Shown one piece after another: positions 1 to 24,469 of a stretch of DNA of 64,000 bases. The stretch is from positions 62,001-126,000 of the forward strand of contig JAVTVJ010000975.1 in assembly GCA_034509425.1 (NCBI GenBank), in the 5' to 3' direction. The notes under the pieces were generated by a model. It was not told where the DNA came from, made no database searches, and saw only the letters and a list, made by a program, of their open reading frames with translations. Position 1 is the first letter of the stretch, and the number at the start of each line of letters is the position of its first letter. This stretch comes from Eopsaltria australis (taxonomy: Eukaryota; Chordata; Aves; Passeriformes; Petroicidae). The translations under genes were made by a program, and so were the position numbers.

Positions 1-3000
1 GGGTGGGGGGAATAGAATTGGTTCAGCACAAAGAGGAGCCTTAAAAACTGCAGGAGTGGCCACAGTTTTTCCTCTTTAACCTCCAACCCCAAAATCTGAC
101 TTGAAGAAGGGCTTATCTGGCCTCTGATATTAAATTATGCAAATTCTTATCCATTAGGGAGCTGGCTAAGGTGACTTTTTTCATCTTGTGTCTTTAGTGA
201 GGAACAGGTTTGACTCGGGCATTTTTTTCCCCTTTGGATAGGAAAGGGTGAGCTGTTTTTTACTTTTTATTGTGGGGATGGCTGTGCTGCCACCCAGAAT
301 CCTTTCCAACCTTTATTTTTAATGGTAATGCCACAGAATTGGTATTAAATACCAGATCTTGGTATTAAAGATCAGATCTTTATTATACAAAGGTGCAAAT
401 TGTTCATTTTGTCTGTGCTAGAGTTTTATGAACAATTTGAGTTTAAATAATGCCTTTTTAGTCCTGCATTGAGGGGTCTTGATTTGGGAAGGTTTGCAGA
501 GTTTTGGGGTGTTTTATTTGCTTCGTTTTCTTTCACCTGGTGATTCAACATTTCATTTCTCTCTTGGTGATTGCCTGCTGCAGCATTCCAATCTGACTGA
601 CATTTAGGGAGCTTTTTGGTGGTTTTTTTTTAAATGAAATAAAAAATATTTCCTGCATTTGATTTCTCTGGAAATCCTGGAAGAATCTGCTGAGTTGCTG
701 CTGGCCTTTTCTCACCTGTGCTGCTGGGCAGGAGATTAAGGATTGCTTTAAGGTGTTAAATAGAGATTTCTGCTCTGGAATTGAGAGATGCACGAAGGGA
801 AATGATGATAATTCTGTGATGCAGAGCACTTCAAAACTAATTTTGGAGCAGCCATTGCATCAAGATGCTTAAAGATCAGCAATGTCAGGATTTTAAGAGT
901 TGCCAGCATCGTTCAGTGGACTTTAAAAATACCAATAGATTTGAGAGCAGCAAGGAAGCTCCAGGGGAGTGAAGGAAATATATTGAATATTGCAGGTACT
1001 TTAAAGCTTTTCAACCCCTTCTGTATCCCACACAAAATAGTCTTCTTGGGATTAAATATGGAAGAACTGAAGGAGAGCAGGAATTTCACTCGGGGAGATA
1101 AAAATAGGTTCCTTTAAGCTGACTTGGAGTTGTGTGGTGAAGCTCATCCATCTTGTCACTTCCAAATGATGCTGAGATATTTGTTTAAGGCATTTTCTCT
1201 GCCATGCACAGCTTCTCCAGGAAAAATGGGGCTGGGAGCACGTGTAATGTCCTATTGATTTTTGGGTTTTTATCTGCAACTCAGACTCCCATTTTCATTC
1301 TGAAGGGGGAAGAGTTGCTGAGATGTGATTTCTGGGGGTACCTTGGGTTGGCTTTGTGATCCCAATCCCAAAGCATTTTTATCAGTGATCTTGAGAGCAG
1401 ATTTGATTGTTTCACTTTGTAATTGTGATGGGATTTGTATAGGAGGGGAATAATGGATGGAGAAGGGCCTGAATCACACTATAAGTGTGGAAAAATAGAC
1501 ATTTTTCACATATCCGTGTGCCCCAGGGGGTGTTTTTTGTATTTATTTTTAATTCAGACCACACTGGTGCTGGTAGCAACTTCCTGGGAAGGAAGGAAGG
1601 AAGGAGGCATGGCACAACCAACTCAATTTTATTTACAGTAACTGTCGACTCTGCAGCTCCCCAGCAGAAACAATGTGCCTTTGGAAACCCTTCCCTGGGA
1701 TGAGAGGAGCAGCCAGAGTTCTACAGTTACTGGGTGCTGTCAGACCTTCCTGCTGGAGGTGGAGAAATGGAGTGCAATGTTTTATTACAGCAAAAAAACA
1801 ACCCCTCACCCCAGGAGTGAGCACAGCCTGAGTTCCTGATCCTTTCAGGGGAGGAAGAGGGGCAGGATCCCCCCCTCCAGGTGGATTTAGGAAGGGCTGG
1901 TGGATCCCATCTGCTGGCAATGTTCCTCGTGGTGTTGTGAAAGCCCCCAGAATGTCTCAGGATCCTGCAGGCATCGCTACCACGAGATTTTCATGATAAG
2001 CTGAAGGGCTCAGTCATGACTAATGGTCAGAAATAGCCCTTATGATAAATCTGAAGCTAAATATAATTGAAAAAAAGGAGGATGGAGGGGTGGCCATCAC
2101 AGGCCGACAGAAATAGATCGGATCATTTGATTTTTGATGTAGCAAATGACAAACAGGATCCAGTGACTGAAAGAGCCACATGAATTCCTGGTGAAGTGGT
2201 GCATGTTTTTCACTGGAGCCCTTCCCAGGGCCGTTCTGAACTCTGCTGTAAAACCCTTGCTGGTGAGAGTGGTTTCCTGCCCACAGCTGTGTTAGTGCAA
2301 GCTGGGAGCTGATTCAGATAACTCACAGCTCCCCCAGAACAGAAGGAATAATTCCCCTCGTGCCAAGACACCACCATCCCTCATCTCTGCCCTTTGAGCT
2401 GTTTTCCAGCAGGCAGCACGAGCTGATCTTGACTCTGCACGGCTTTTCCATCTCTGGCTGGGGTGGTGATGCTGGGAATCCCCATGGCAGAGCTGACTTC
2501 AGTTCTCTTTTGTTGTGCTTTTCCTGTTCCTCAGAGGATGGGCAGTGCCAGGTTGACCTGTAACTATTCTGTCAACAGACTCTGTTTACACAGAGAGTGA
2601 TTTTAGCAGAGCCAGGCTTTGGTAAATTGTGTTTAAGAGTGACTTTCATGGGTGGTTTGTCTTTCATGTGAAGGCTTTTGTGATTCCAAGGTGTGCAGGC
2701 AGGAATCCACCCAAGGCCTGTCAGCTTGTGGCAGGAGGGGGAACATTCTTCTTGTGCCAGCAGAGGCTCTTCTAAAGTCTGATCAACTGCAGATGAAGAT
2801 TCTTTACTTGAAAAATCCTTACATGACACATTTGAGGCTTTTTTTTTTTTTTTTTTTTTTTTTCTTGTAATATCTGCTTTGGTCCCACTCCATTGTCCCT
2901 GTGTCAGCAGCAGCTTTGCTGTGACCAGCAGTGCCATCCCTGGGCTCTGGGAAGAGCCAGCCCTCTCCCAGGGTAGCTTTTGGGTGGGAATGCTGATTTT

Positions 3001-4356
3001 CTTGGCTGCTGCTTTGGGAAGGTGTTAAAAGTCCTGTGAGATCACCAGGGGCGTGGTGCAGTTCTGCAATCTGATTATCAGAGGCTTTCCTCACATTATT
3101 TCCACCTTGGATGTGCCAGATTAGGAGAGTTTGGAGAAACTCCACTGAGCCTGGAGTAGGTAAATCGGGGGTAAAGCTGCAGCACCTTTCCAAAGCCTGC
3201 AAGTGCTGGGGGTATCCAGCAGTGGATCAGCTTCTCCTGGAGCTCAGAGAAGTATCCATGGAATATTTCTTGCTTTCACTCTGGTTTTCAGAGCTGCTTC
3301 CGTTGTCCTGGAGGGTTTGGGCATTCCTGGGCTGTGGGCTAGAGCCCTGTGAGGAATTTTAGTGTTGGGATGCTTCAGCTCCTCCCTCCTGGCTCTTCCC
3401 AGGTTGCACTTTGCCTTTTCCAGAGCAGAAACTGTCACTGGGGGAGCTTGGATTTTCCCCTCACACCATGAATTCTTTCTCCAAACCAGCAAGGTTCCAT
3501 CCCTTCTTCTCCACTTTTCTCCTGTCCTTACATTTTTCTCGTAGCTCCATCCTTTGAGGAGCTGCTCAGCTGAAATGTGATCTGATGAACTGCACATTCT
3601 TTTTGATAACAATAATGATGCTTTGAAAGTGGAGCTTTTCATGCTTATCTTCAGATCTCCTTGCTGTTCAGGAGGTTCCTTTTCTGTCCTGTGCTGGGGA
3701 CTTCCAGCTTGCCCTGGAATTGTGAAAGTTTAGTCACAATAAAAACGGAATTGTTTGGAATTTTGCTGTTCTCATTCACTGTAGAGTTCACTCTAAAATC
3801 ACTCCAGGCTGATTTATTTCTCAGTTTTCACCGCAGCAGCACAAGCAGCAATAATCCAATTTATGTATATTTACAATTGATTTTTTTTTCCTGAATAATG
3901 TCAGTGGCAGCTGTAGAGAAAATGACCAAAAAATTGCTCTTAGAATGTCAAAGGTTTTCATTTATAAATAACAGTTCTGGAACTCAGCTTTGCTTGCAGG
4001 ATCTCTTAATTTGAGCTTGTTTATAAAGTTATTTTACTGTTGGTCTGCCATGGTCTTTATTGTGCTCTTGGTGCTGTTTTATGCACAACTCCTTTCAATT
4101 GTGTCCTTTAAAATACTTGTTTTTATTCCTAATTCCTTTTTTCCTCAACATGAAGGGTTAGCAGAGTGTTTTACTATGAAATAACAGAAATATTGTAGTT
4201 ATTTCCATTTCCTATAGATTTCTACTTATATAATGAAAGCTAAATCCTGTGTGTAAAAGTTTTGTTTGAAGTGCATGAACTAAAATAGTTGTACAAGAAC
4301 TTTTTTAATTGGTTTAAATTCAGAGTATGACTTTTTTTGGTCTTGATTCTTTCCAG
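1..4356 (+). other. KPNA4: KPNA4 intron 1 (3' part), no exon seen
   Basis: This stretch precedes the first recognisable KPNA4 exon and shows no exon of its own. The missing first coding exon (IBB start, 23 codons in the family) should be GC-rich and begin with ATG; nothing like it is present, so it must lie left of the window. The stretch is A/T-rich with a T23 run near 2841. About 250-310 there is a very weak CR1-like trace (cctttccaacctt). Bases 1980-2180 are unique-looking and carry two GATA-type motifs, but I cannot call an enhancer. Confidence 0.6.
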
Positions 4357-16236
<11,880 letters not shown>

Positions 16237-18170
16237 AGTGGTATTTTGGAAGTTTAGGTACAATGCAGCACTGAATAAAAAAAAAAAAAAGGTTTGATCC
16301 ATCAATCTTGGCTCATGGGATCCGCTGCTGCATTAAATCGGGAAAGCAAACGTGAAGATTTCATTTGGAATCACAGAAAAAGCCCAAATGAAGTCACGAT
16401 GGCGAGTGGGTGCGAGTGAGAATGAGTGGCAAAATGTAATGAAAAAACTTCACACTGAATGCTTCTTTAGATTGTTCAAAGAAAAAGGGCTACAGGTCAC
16501 AGATCTTCAGTGCCTGAGAAGGAACACCGACCTCCCGGAGCAGCGGGGGGGACGCAGAACTCTCATCATCAGCCTCGTCAGCATCAGAGAGCAGGATGTG
16601 CCCACAGAGCGCAGGGAGAGAGAGCCCAGGCCTTGCTCTGCAGCCCCGTGTGAATGGCCAGCGTGGAGTGAGTGTCTGCAGCCCTGAGCCAGGCTGTGCC
16701 AGGCTGTGCCAGGGGCCGTGCCAGGCTGTGCCAGCGGGGCCGGGCGTGTGCGAGAGTGCTTGTGATGTGTCTGTGAACTGAACGCGTGCGAGCTTGAGTC
16801 GCCTCCAGGGGCTGAGAAACCTAAAATCATCCAATGAGTTCATGAGTGTTGACTTACACTGGACACACCGAGACCGGTTTAGCAGCAGACTCTGGTTTAC
16901 TCCTGCAGCCTGTGTTTTACTCTTTTTTTTTTATTTATTTTTTTTTTCCCCCTATCTCTTCTTTTTTTTTTTTTTTTTTTTTCTTTCAGTTATTTTTAAT
17001 TTCTTTTTGTTTTTTTCTCCTGTTACGGCTTCTTAGTTGTTTGTAAAGTCAGAATTTCAGGAAGGCTTCCCTGTGCATTTGCACCAGATGAATGTTTGAT
17101 GTTATGAAAAGCTTTTCCATATCATCAAAACTAATTTGTAGATTTTTTGCATGGAAAAAAAAAACAAGCAGACAAACAAACAAAAAGAACCCATCCATTT
17201 CCCTTCAAACTTAGACTGTGTTGCAGTACACAAGTTGCCATAATAGTAGAAAGCAGTAAAATGTGGTAATAAAAGCTCATTCTTTTCATTTTCAAAGATA
17301 ACATGAAGACCTTTGCATGTGGTAATCTCCAGCATAGTTCATTTTTAGATTTCGTTGAGTCCTGTAACCAAACTGTTTCTGTTGTGGTAGGATACCGTGC
17401 TGTGTTTCAATGTTACTTGTTTTCAAACTTTGTTTTCTATGAAAATGATATGGAAACGTCTAAAAAATGAAATTTGGTGCATATGTACTGCCGAATAAAG
17501 AGCGGAAAAAAGAGGTGTGAATAGATGTACAAATCAAGTCATGGTTTGAACACCTTTAATATGCCTAATCCAATTGTTTTAGACTCTTTTTATCTTAGAT
17601 GTAGGCAGCCATGAACAATCTATTTTGAGCCACTTTAGAGAGAAAAGGAAAAAAACAACAAAAACAACTTTGTATTCTTCAAACTTGCACGAAAAAGCTG
17701 CAAGTGGTTTTTTTTTGTAATTGGAGGAATGCCTCAGTTTCGAGGTGGTGCACACTAAATTCAAGGTGATGTTACAAATTTGTACAAACTGAACTCTTGA
17801 TAAGGTGGCTCATTGTAGGAAATGCTGTGCCTTCCCCTTTGAGCACAAGTGTTGCATGAACAACAGTTTGCTATAATAATAATAATAATAATAAAACATC
17901 CCAGGTTAGCCACCATTAGCATCTATATCTACCTTGTGTTTTCAAATCAGCTGGTAATTCTGAAACACTGTAGAATGGATAAAGATTATTTTGTGATCAT
18001 AACTCTTTGTTGGACTCTAGAGTATTTTTGCAGCATTCCTTGTCATCAGAAAACATGGTTTAAAAAGTTTAAAAACTAGAAGCAGCGGAAAACTAGCTTG
18101 TGAATTTATCCAAGTAGAGTGCAGGCTAGGCTGTCTTGGGGAAATAAACATTAAAACTTGCAACTCTGCT
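16237..18170 (+). other. KPNA4: KPNA4 3'UTR with three candidate poly(A) signals
   Basis: Non-coding sequence after the stop. AATAAA occurs at 16274-16279 (followed by a genomic A14 run), 17494-17499 and 18143-18148. The last precedes a TG-rich stretch and gives the most likely distal end near 18165-18175. It also holds T-rich blocks (16920-16985), an (AAT)7 microsatellite near 17874 and a short caggctgtgc repeat near 16688-16730. The 3' end is inferred, not observed. Confidence 0.65.
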
Positions 18171-20990
18171 GCTCTGCTTGGTTCTTTATAGAATATTCAC
18201 ATTTTTCATCACAAAACACAGAGATTCTCTGGGAAAAATGCAGCTTTTTAAGGCTCTGGGTTGAGGTTTTTGCCTAAACGTTTGCATTTGCAGGCTGGAA
18301 GCACGGAATTATTTTGCTATAAATGTTTAAAAAGTAATAATTTTACTTCAATTTTACTTAATTACCTCTGTTATTCACTAAATAAATGAGGGCTGTTTTC
18401 GTGGAAAACGTAGGGAATCCATGGAGGAGGGAAATGAAATCCTTTTTATGGAAGTTGCAAAGGTCTGAGGAAAATTCTGCTTTTTAAGTTAGAGTTTTCA
18501 CCCTCAAACACCTTTGTGAGGGGTGTTCTGTAGGAAATCGCTGCTTTGCAAACCTTTGTTGTTGGGGTAAGAGGAGCACAGGTATTTGTGGCAACTTCGG
18601 TTTTTCTGAAAATCCCACCAAAACTGTATTTATTGCCAAAAAAAAAAGCCTTTTTGGGCACTTCCTGGGTATGGAGTAACTCCAGAAAATTCCTTGAGCT
18701 GGTGCTGCTCCAGTTTTTCCCTTCTGTGGTGGATTTGGGGGTTTTTGGGTGGTTTTTTTAAACCGGAAAATTCTCTTCCCCTGGTTCACAGCAGCTCCTG
18801 TCGCTGTTAATTCACCAAAATCTGGGAATCTGAAATATTCCAGGCTCCACAGGGTGGCACCACTGGAGCTCTCCAGGAGCAAACCTCAAACCTCTTTTTC
18901 TGATGCCTTTTTTCCCCCAAAACTTGCATTTTGAGGTGATGCTGTTGATTACATTGTTCGGGATTGGGGGTTTGTTTGGGAATCTTGGGATGTAAACAAG
19001 AAATAATTTGGGAGCTGCCTCTGGAAATGCTAATTGCTGAGTTTGGGTGTTGAATCCATATATTAAAATACCCTGTATTTTGGAGTAGAAAATTATCTTT
19101 TCAGCTGAGCTTAGAGGGGAAAGAACACTATTTAAAATACTAAAAGGATGAAAATCAAATCAGCCGTGCCAGGTGGGATTTTTATATTTCAAGTGAAAAA
19201 AATCAAATGAAGTAGCTGCCCTGGAATTTTAGGATCTGGGAAGAAGAATAAAAGTGGAAAGGGGCAACCTGAGAGAAGTTCCTCTGCTGGAAGTGGAATC
19301 ATCCCTGCTTGTGTGAAGCTTTTCAGCATTCCCTGGAGCCCTGGACAGACCTCATCCCATCCTCCTTCCCAGACATTCCCGGTCAGTTGTGAATTTCTGC
19401 TGTTAAAAACCCCAATTTCTGCATAGAACATTAAGATAATAAACAAATTCAAAGGGTTTCAAGGGAAATGAAACCCTGGCAAAGTCACTTTATAACTTCA
19501 GGATGTCTTCATATGAAAACTCGGAGACTTTTGCCACTTGTAACTGTAAATGTTTCCTCAGCTCTGCGTGTCCCCAAATTCCTGGCAGGAGAGCTGCTCC
19601 TGAGGCTGGGAGCAATTAGAGGAATTCTGCATCTGGATTGAATATTGGTGAGAGGAAACTCAGTAGCTGCAAACGTGTCAAGTTTACAAACTCGCTCGGG
19701 GTGAGTTGGAGCTACTGCTCCAGGGAAACTCGGGAGGAACACAAAAATCACTGAGAAGGGAATATTGCTGCAGCACCCACAGAAAAGTGGCTGGGAACTT
19801 CATTCCCATCAAATAATTCCCTTTTTTTGCTTGTCAATCCGTTAAAAATCCTGTATTTATCCTGCTGGTTTGGTGTGCCCCAAAGCTGAGGAAAACTCTT
19901 CCTTGTCATTAAAGTGATCATTTCCATCAGATCATTCCATTTTTGGCTTCTCAATCCATTATAAATCCTGTATTTTTCCTGCTGGTTTGGTGTGCTCCAA
20001 AGCTGAGCAGGGCTTTCTTTAAGTTGTCATTAAAATGGTCACATGTCAATAGATTTTAAATTTCTACAGAGCACTGAAAGCTGCTCTTACCAGAAAAGGA
20101 CCAATTTTGGGCATCTTTAAATGCCAGCTATTGGTAAATGTGTTCCAGGAGTTTTGTCATTTGATGGAAAGGCAGGTGATGGTCAGACTTTGTATCATCA
20201 ACACAGGCCATGGGTTTAATCATGGCTTTAATTCCTGGGATGGCAGTTTGCATTTTAAATGCTGCTTCATCTTGAATTCTTTATTAAGTATATAAAATAG
20301 GTGAGAATCAACATATGTTCTTATTCTCAGTTACAATACTCTCAGTATTGTGAATTATTGTCAAAAGCTCCCTTATTTTCTGCTCCAGTGGTTTTCCCCT
20401 TAAGATTTCCCTGATGTGTTGGGTAATTTGTGATTAGAACACGAAGGTTTTTATTATTTGAAATGTAATTTCAGCTGTTTCCCAGATATTTGTATGATAT
20501 TCTCTACACAGTAGTTCTAAGACATGTTTAGGTAAGTTCTGAATGATGGTGCATTATGAGTTACAACATTAAATGAGTTTCATTTCTCTTTCAAATTCAC
20601 TTCGTAACAGCTGAGAGTAACTTCAGTGAGGCTGTAAATGGATAGAGAATAATGTGGAACATGAGAAAAGCCTTCATTGGGTGATTCTCTGGGCCTCCCC
20701 ACCCTGCCAGGGGGGAATTCCTTCCCAAAATCCACCTAACCCCAAATCCCCATAACCCAAAATCCCCGTAACCCAAAATCCACCCATCCCTTCCCTCCCT
20801 GTGTCTTGGCACGATGGAAAACCCTCTCAGCTCCTCCGGCAGCCAAGGCAGATAAACGAGCTTCAAAGAAAAGATGAAATCATTTAAATTCCCGTGGTCA
20901 GCACTGGCACGAGGTGCGGTCCTGTGTCCCAAGCAGACGCACAAGGTTCCGTGTCTCCCGATTCCACCTTCAGGGTGGATTTTTCCGCGG
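18171..20990. other. Intergenic spacer KPNA4-TRIM59
   Basis: About 2.8 kb with no supported gene. It contains the diverged tandem duplication at about 19802-20038 and a short ccataacccaaaatcc-type repeat near 20735-20785, just before the CpG island. Confidence 0.65.
19802..20038 (+). repeat. Diverged ~119-bp tandem duplication
   Basis: Two successive copies share cctgctggtttggtgtg and caaagctgag and the same order of intervening words (caatccrttaaaaatcctgt). They start near 19802 and 19920. The copies differ at many positions, so the duplication is old. I know no function for it. Confidence 0.8.
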
Positions 20991-21413
20991 ATTGTGGGGA
21001 GGAATGAGGGTGGGTGTTCATCCCCCGAATCCTGCAGCGATTCCTGCCCATGGAGCGGGATTCTCTCCGCTGTTCATGGCCCGAATCCTGCGGCTCAGGC
21101 ACCGGCGGCCCCTTCCCGGTGAGCTCCTCCCGCTGCTGCCGCGGCTCTGCCATCGCAGCGCCACCGACCCCGCTGCTGCCGCCCGAGGAGGGACCCTGCG
21201 GGGACCCTGCGGGGACCGGCCCGGCCCTGCCCTCCCTCCATCCCCTCCCTCCATCCCCTCCCAGCCTTCCCTCCCTCAGCTCCGCCCGTTCCCGCCCCCG
21301 CTCCCGACATTGGCAGCCGAGGGCCGCGGCCGGTACCGGGCGGGGCGGCAGCAGCGGCGCTCTGAGGGGCCGAGAGCGGCTCCATCGCTGAGTGGGGCCC
21401 GGAGGGCGGCGGC

Positions 21414-21651
21414 AGCGGCTCCATCCCGAGCGGAGCCGGAGCTGCCCGGGAGCGGCTCCATCCCGAGCGGAGCTGGAGCTGCCCGGGAGCGGCTCCATCC
21501 TGAGCGGAGCTGCCCGGGAGCGGCTCCATCCCGAGCGGAGCTGGAGCTGCCCGGGAGCGGCTCCATCCCGAGCGGAGCTGCCCGGGAGCGGCTCCATCCC
21601 GAGCGGAGCTGGAGCTGCCCGGGAGCGGCTCCATCCCGAGCGGAGCTGCCC
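21414..21651 (+). repeat. GC-rich minisatellite, alternating 37/31-bp units
   Basis: Seven tandem units each begin gcggctccatcccgagcgga. They come in two lengths because a six-base gctgga segment is present (37 bp) or absent (31 bp): 37, 37, 31, 37, 31, 37, 31. The array is open in several frames on both strands, giving long spurious reading frames, but nothing indicates translation. It lies in the CpG island just before the presumed first exon. Confidence 0.93.
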
Positions 21652-21740
21652 GGGCGGGTGCCGGGTCCGTGCTGAGGGCTCGGTGAGGGCCCGGCCCGCT
21701 GAGCGCTGCCCTCCCGGGACACCGCGGGGTTCGGGGCCGC
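21652..21740 (+). other. TRIM59: Candidate non-coding first exon of TRIM59
   Basis: GC-rich sequence right after the minisatellite, ending at ggggccgc before the donor gtaagc. The start is unknown. Proposed only from the donor and the CpG-island position. Confidence 0.35.
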
Positions 21741-21819
21741 GTAAGCCCCCCCCTCTCCCCCCCTGTATTTATTTTCTCGTACTTGAGCTCGTTCCGGTCG
21801 CTGGCTCGGCCGGTTGCAG

Positions 21820-21934
21820 GTGTGGATCCCCTTTCCCAGCTGCCCCTCGGTCCCCGGTGTCTGAGACCTGCAGGGACCGGTCAAGGTGTGCTCCTCCCTC
21901 TGCTCCGCTGCCCGGACTGTGCGCGAAATAACAG
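21820..21934 (+). other. TRIM59: Candidate non-coding second exon of TRIM59
   Basis: A 115-bp block flanked by a good acceptor (ggccggttgcag) and a good donor (gtacgt), between the CpG island and the coding exon. It has no conserved coding content. It could be an alternative 5'UTR exon. Confidence 0.4.
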
Positions 21935-24466
21935 GTACGTGCTCAAGAGCAGAAGCTTTGACAGAGTTATAAAGGGTGGAGAGTGAGTCTTGGCAAGGGA
22001 ATGGAAAGGTGGAGGGGGACATAGAATCATGAAATACCCTGAGTTTGAAGGGACCCGCAAGGATCGCCAAACTCTTGGCCCTGGTTTCTCCTGCTTTCTT
22101 GAAGTTTGGGTATAAAATTACCTGCATAGGTTCCTATTGTAAACGTCTTAATTGAAGTGATGCCTGTACCGGTCTTGAAAAATCTCTGAGATTGAGGTGG
22201 AGTGTGAAAGTTGAGTGAAAATTGCTGTGGATTTCTTAGAAGCCAAGGCTGGCACTGAACTCTTTTCGACATTAAACTGCAGAGAACAGCCGTGGCTGTG
22301 CCTTTGAGGTCAGCAGTGTTGGAGTGTCACAGTCCTCAGGAGGGAGCAGATGTTTCCTTGGCTGGGAGGAGCAGCAGGAGCCTGGCAGCTCTGGATCCTC
22401 GGGAGGCTTTGCCCTTGGAATGGGCTGTCACAGCCTCTATCCAATGCCAAATTCACCTTTTTAACCCCCCAGAGTAGCATGGGGGTGGGATTGTCCTATA
22501 AAGCAGTCATTTATCTACAGAAACACGGATGGACACTGTGGCAGATAAAGCCAGCATTCCCCAGCTTCCTGCTGCTGTTTTGTTTTTCCCTGGAAAACTT
22601 TTCATTCTCTTTGCTGAACTCTGTGGTGTCTCCTCTGTCCTTTCCGTTGTGTTCCCCGTCTGTCTCCAATCTCTTCAATCCAGTCTGCAGGTGGAAATAA
22701 ATCAGTAAATGAACGTTTCCTCCGTGCTGCTGCCAGTGTGGGATGAAACTGAATTTCAGGATTTCCACCTTTGACTTTGTCTGGAATAAAGCAAGGAAAC
22801 GCTGAGTGCCTGTAGCAAACCTGAGCATTCCAAGTAGTTTGGAAATGAAGGAGGAACAAACAAACAGCCGCAGTGCTGCTCCCTCTGGAGCTGCCCAGAG
22901 CCCGGAGCGGGGTGGCTGGGAGCTGGGAGCTGGGAGCCGAACCCGCTGCTGCGGCTGGTGACTCCGCCGAAATTCACGCTGGGAGTTGCCGGGGAAACAG
23001 GGGAGTGTTCTGGGGGATGGGAGTGTCATTCCCTGGCTGGCAGCCGCAGGGTTATGAAACGCTGGAGCAGAGCAGCGGGGCTGGCCTGGGGCAGGGCAGC
23101 TCCTGTGCTGGGAGGGACATTCCTCCTGCAGCTGCGAGGGCATTCGTGACACAGCCACGAGACGTTTTGTAAAGGTTTTCCTTTGCTTTGCTGGTAGCAA
23201 ACGACTCCTCGGCAGTTAAGCCAGTCTTTGAAGATTCATTTTCTCCCTTCCTTTCCATAGCTAAGTTGGATGTGTGTTCTTTAGGAAGAAAATTTCCCTC
23301 CCGTAACACTGTGGGAGCCCTGGGAGCTGATCCTGAGCTCTTCCTCTCTTTCCTTTTTTTCTTCCTTTCCCTCAAAGCTGGAACTCCTGCTGCCATAATA
23401 AACCATCACAGTTGATCCTTTGGCCTCATTTCACCTCAATTTCAGCGCAGGGTCTGAGTCAGCAGCCCAGGCTGCCCTCCCTGACTGACCCCAGCCTGGC
23501 TAAGCCAGGGAGATAAGCCAGGCTTATTTGTGTGCCAGCAGCACAGGCTGCTGTGCTCAGAGCTGATTTAACTCCCAAAGAACGGGGCCTGGCTGTTGAG
23601 CCCCTGCCTGGCCTCAGCCTGAGCCCAGCTGCACATTATTGTCTGCAGATCTCAGGTGAGACCCTGCATTGATGGGCGTGGATCCCAAATGCTCTGACAA
23701 TTTCTTTTTGCAGTGTAGCAGAGTCCACAGAGCTAAGTGGAGCTGATGAAGGGGGCAGGAAAGCGTGGCACAAAGAGAAGGAATTTTGGTACCAATTTCC
23801 CCGTTTTTTAGCAGAAGGAGAACCAGGATTATGATTTATTTTGAGAACAGGCTTTAGTGTTACTGTTACTCTGCAGTGTGATTTCAGTCAGCTGGGAAAT
23901 GGAACAAAGAAACGTTGCAGAGGATGGAAAGTGAAAGTTAATTTTTCAGTTTTGTGCTTAAAGTAACCCAGGAGAAATTCCTGTGTGGTGTTGTCTGTCA
24001 GGGCTGCTGAGTTGAACTTTCTGTGCCAGAGCCTTGAGAGAGTTTCTAAATGTGACTGTTTCATGCACCTATGACTATTTTATGTTACAAAAGTAACATT
24101 TGAAACGAATGGGGGACAAAAATTCTGTACTTCTGTTCACGTTGAAAATGTTACTCCTGGTGGGAGAAAATTTCCATAGCTCCGAGGTTATTTAGAAATT
24201 CTAGTTCTGGCTTTTAGCATTCTGCTACTGTTTCCCACTGTAACCAGTACCTAGTGGCAGATTCCTGCTTCTCCTGGCTTTTGAAGGCAGAGGTTGGCTA
24301 TGGAGGATATGGATGTAACTGGGTGAATGCTCTGAGTGCAGCTTGGAGTTTGCTGAGCTCGCTTCCATTGTTTTTGCAGAGTGCCCGGGTGGGGAATTCT
24401 CTGTGCTGTTGGGGCTGGGGGTCAGTGCAGAATGCCCCTTGTTCATGTCTGTGTGTGTCCCCGCAG
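21935..24466 (+). other. TRIM59: TRIM59 intron before the coding exon
   Basis: About 2.5 kb ending in a strong acceptor (gtgtgtgtccccgcag) four bases before the TRIM59 ATG. It includes a short antisense CR1 trace at 22019-22083. I see no other gene in it. Confidence 0.55.
22019..22083 (-). mobile_element. CR1-type fragment (short)
   Basis: atagaatcatgaaataccct followed by gagtttgaagggacc is the antisense form of the avian CR1 3' end. Only about 65 bases are recognisable. Confidence 0.7.
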
Positions 24467-24469
24467 GCC

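Larger units (their letters stand above)
21000..21800 (+). promoter_or_regulatory. TRIM59: CpG-island promoter region of the TRIM59 locus
   Basis: A GC- and CpG-dense block of about 0.8 kb in an A/T-rich neighbourhood, 2.7 kb upstream of the TRIM59 coding exon and in the right orientation. It includes GC boxes, a GC minisatellite (separate entry) and a donor-like gtaagc at 21741. It is probably the TRIM59 promoter; a TSS cannot be fixed from sequence. Confidence 0.65.

Noticed and set aside
1980..2180. Possible conserved non-coding element in KPNA4 intron 1
   Set aside because: It looks unique and holds GATA-type words, but without cross-species alignment there is no support.
21276..22127. 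Minus-strand open frame of 283 codons over the TRIM59 CpG island
   Set aside because: It is produced by the GC minisatellite, which is open in several frames on both strands. It has no conserved domain and no plausible gene structure.
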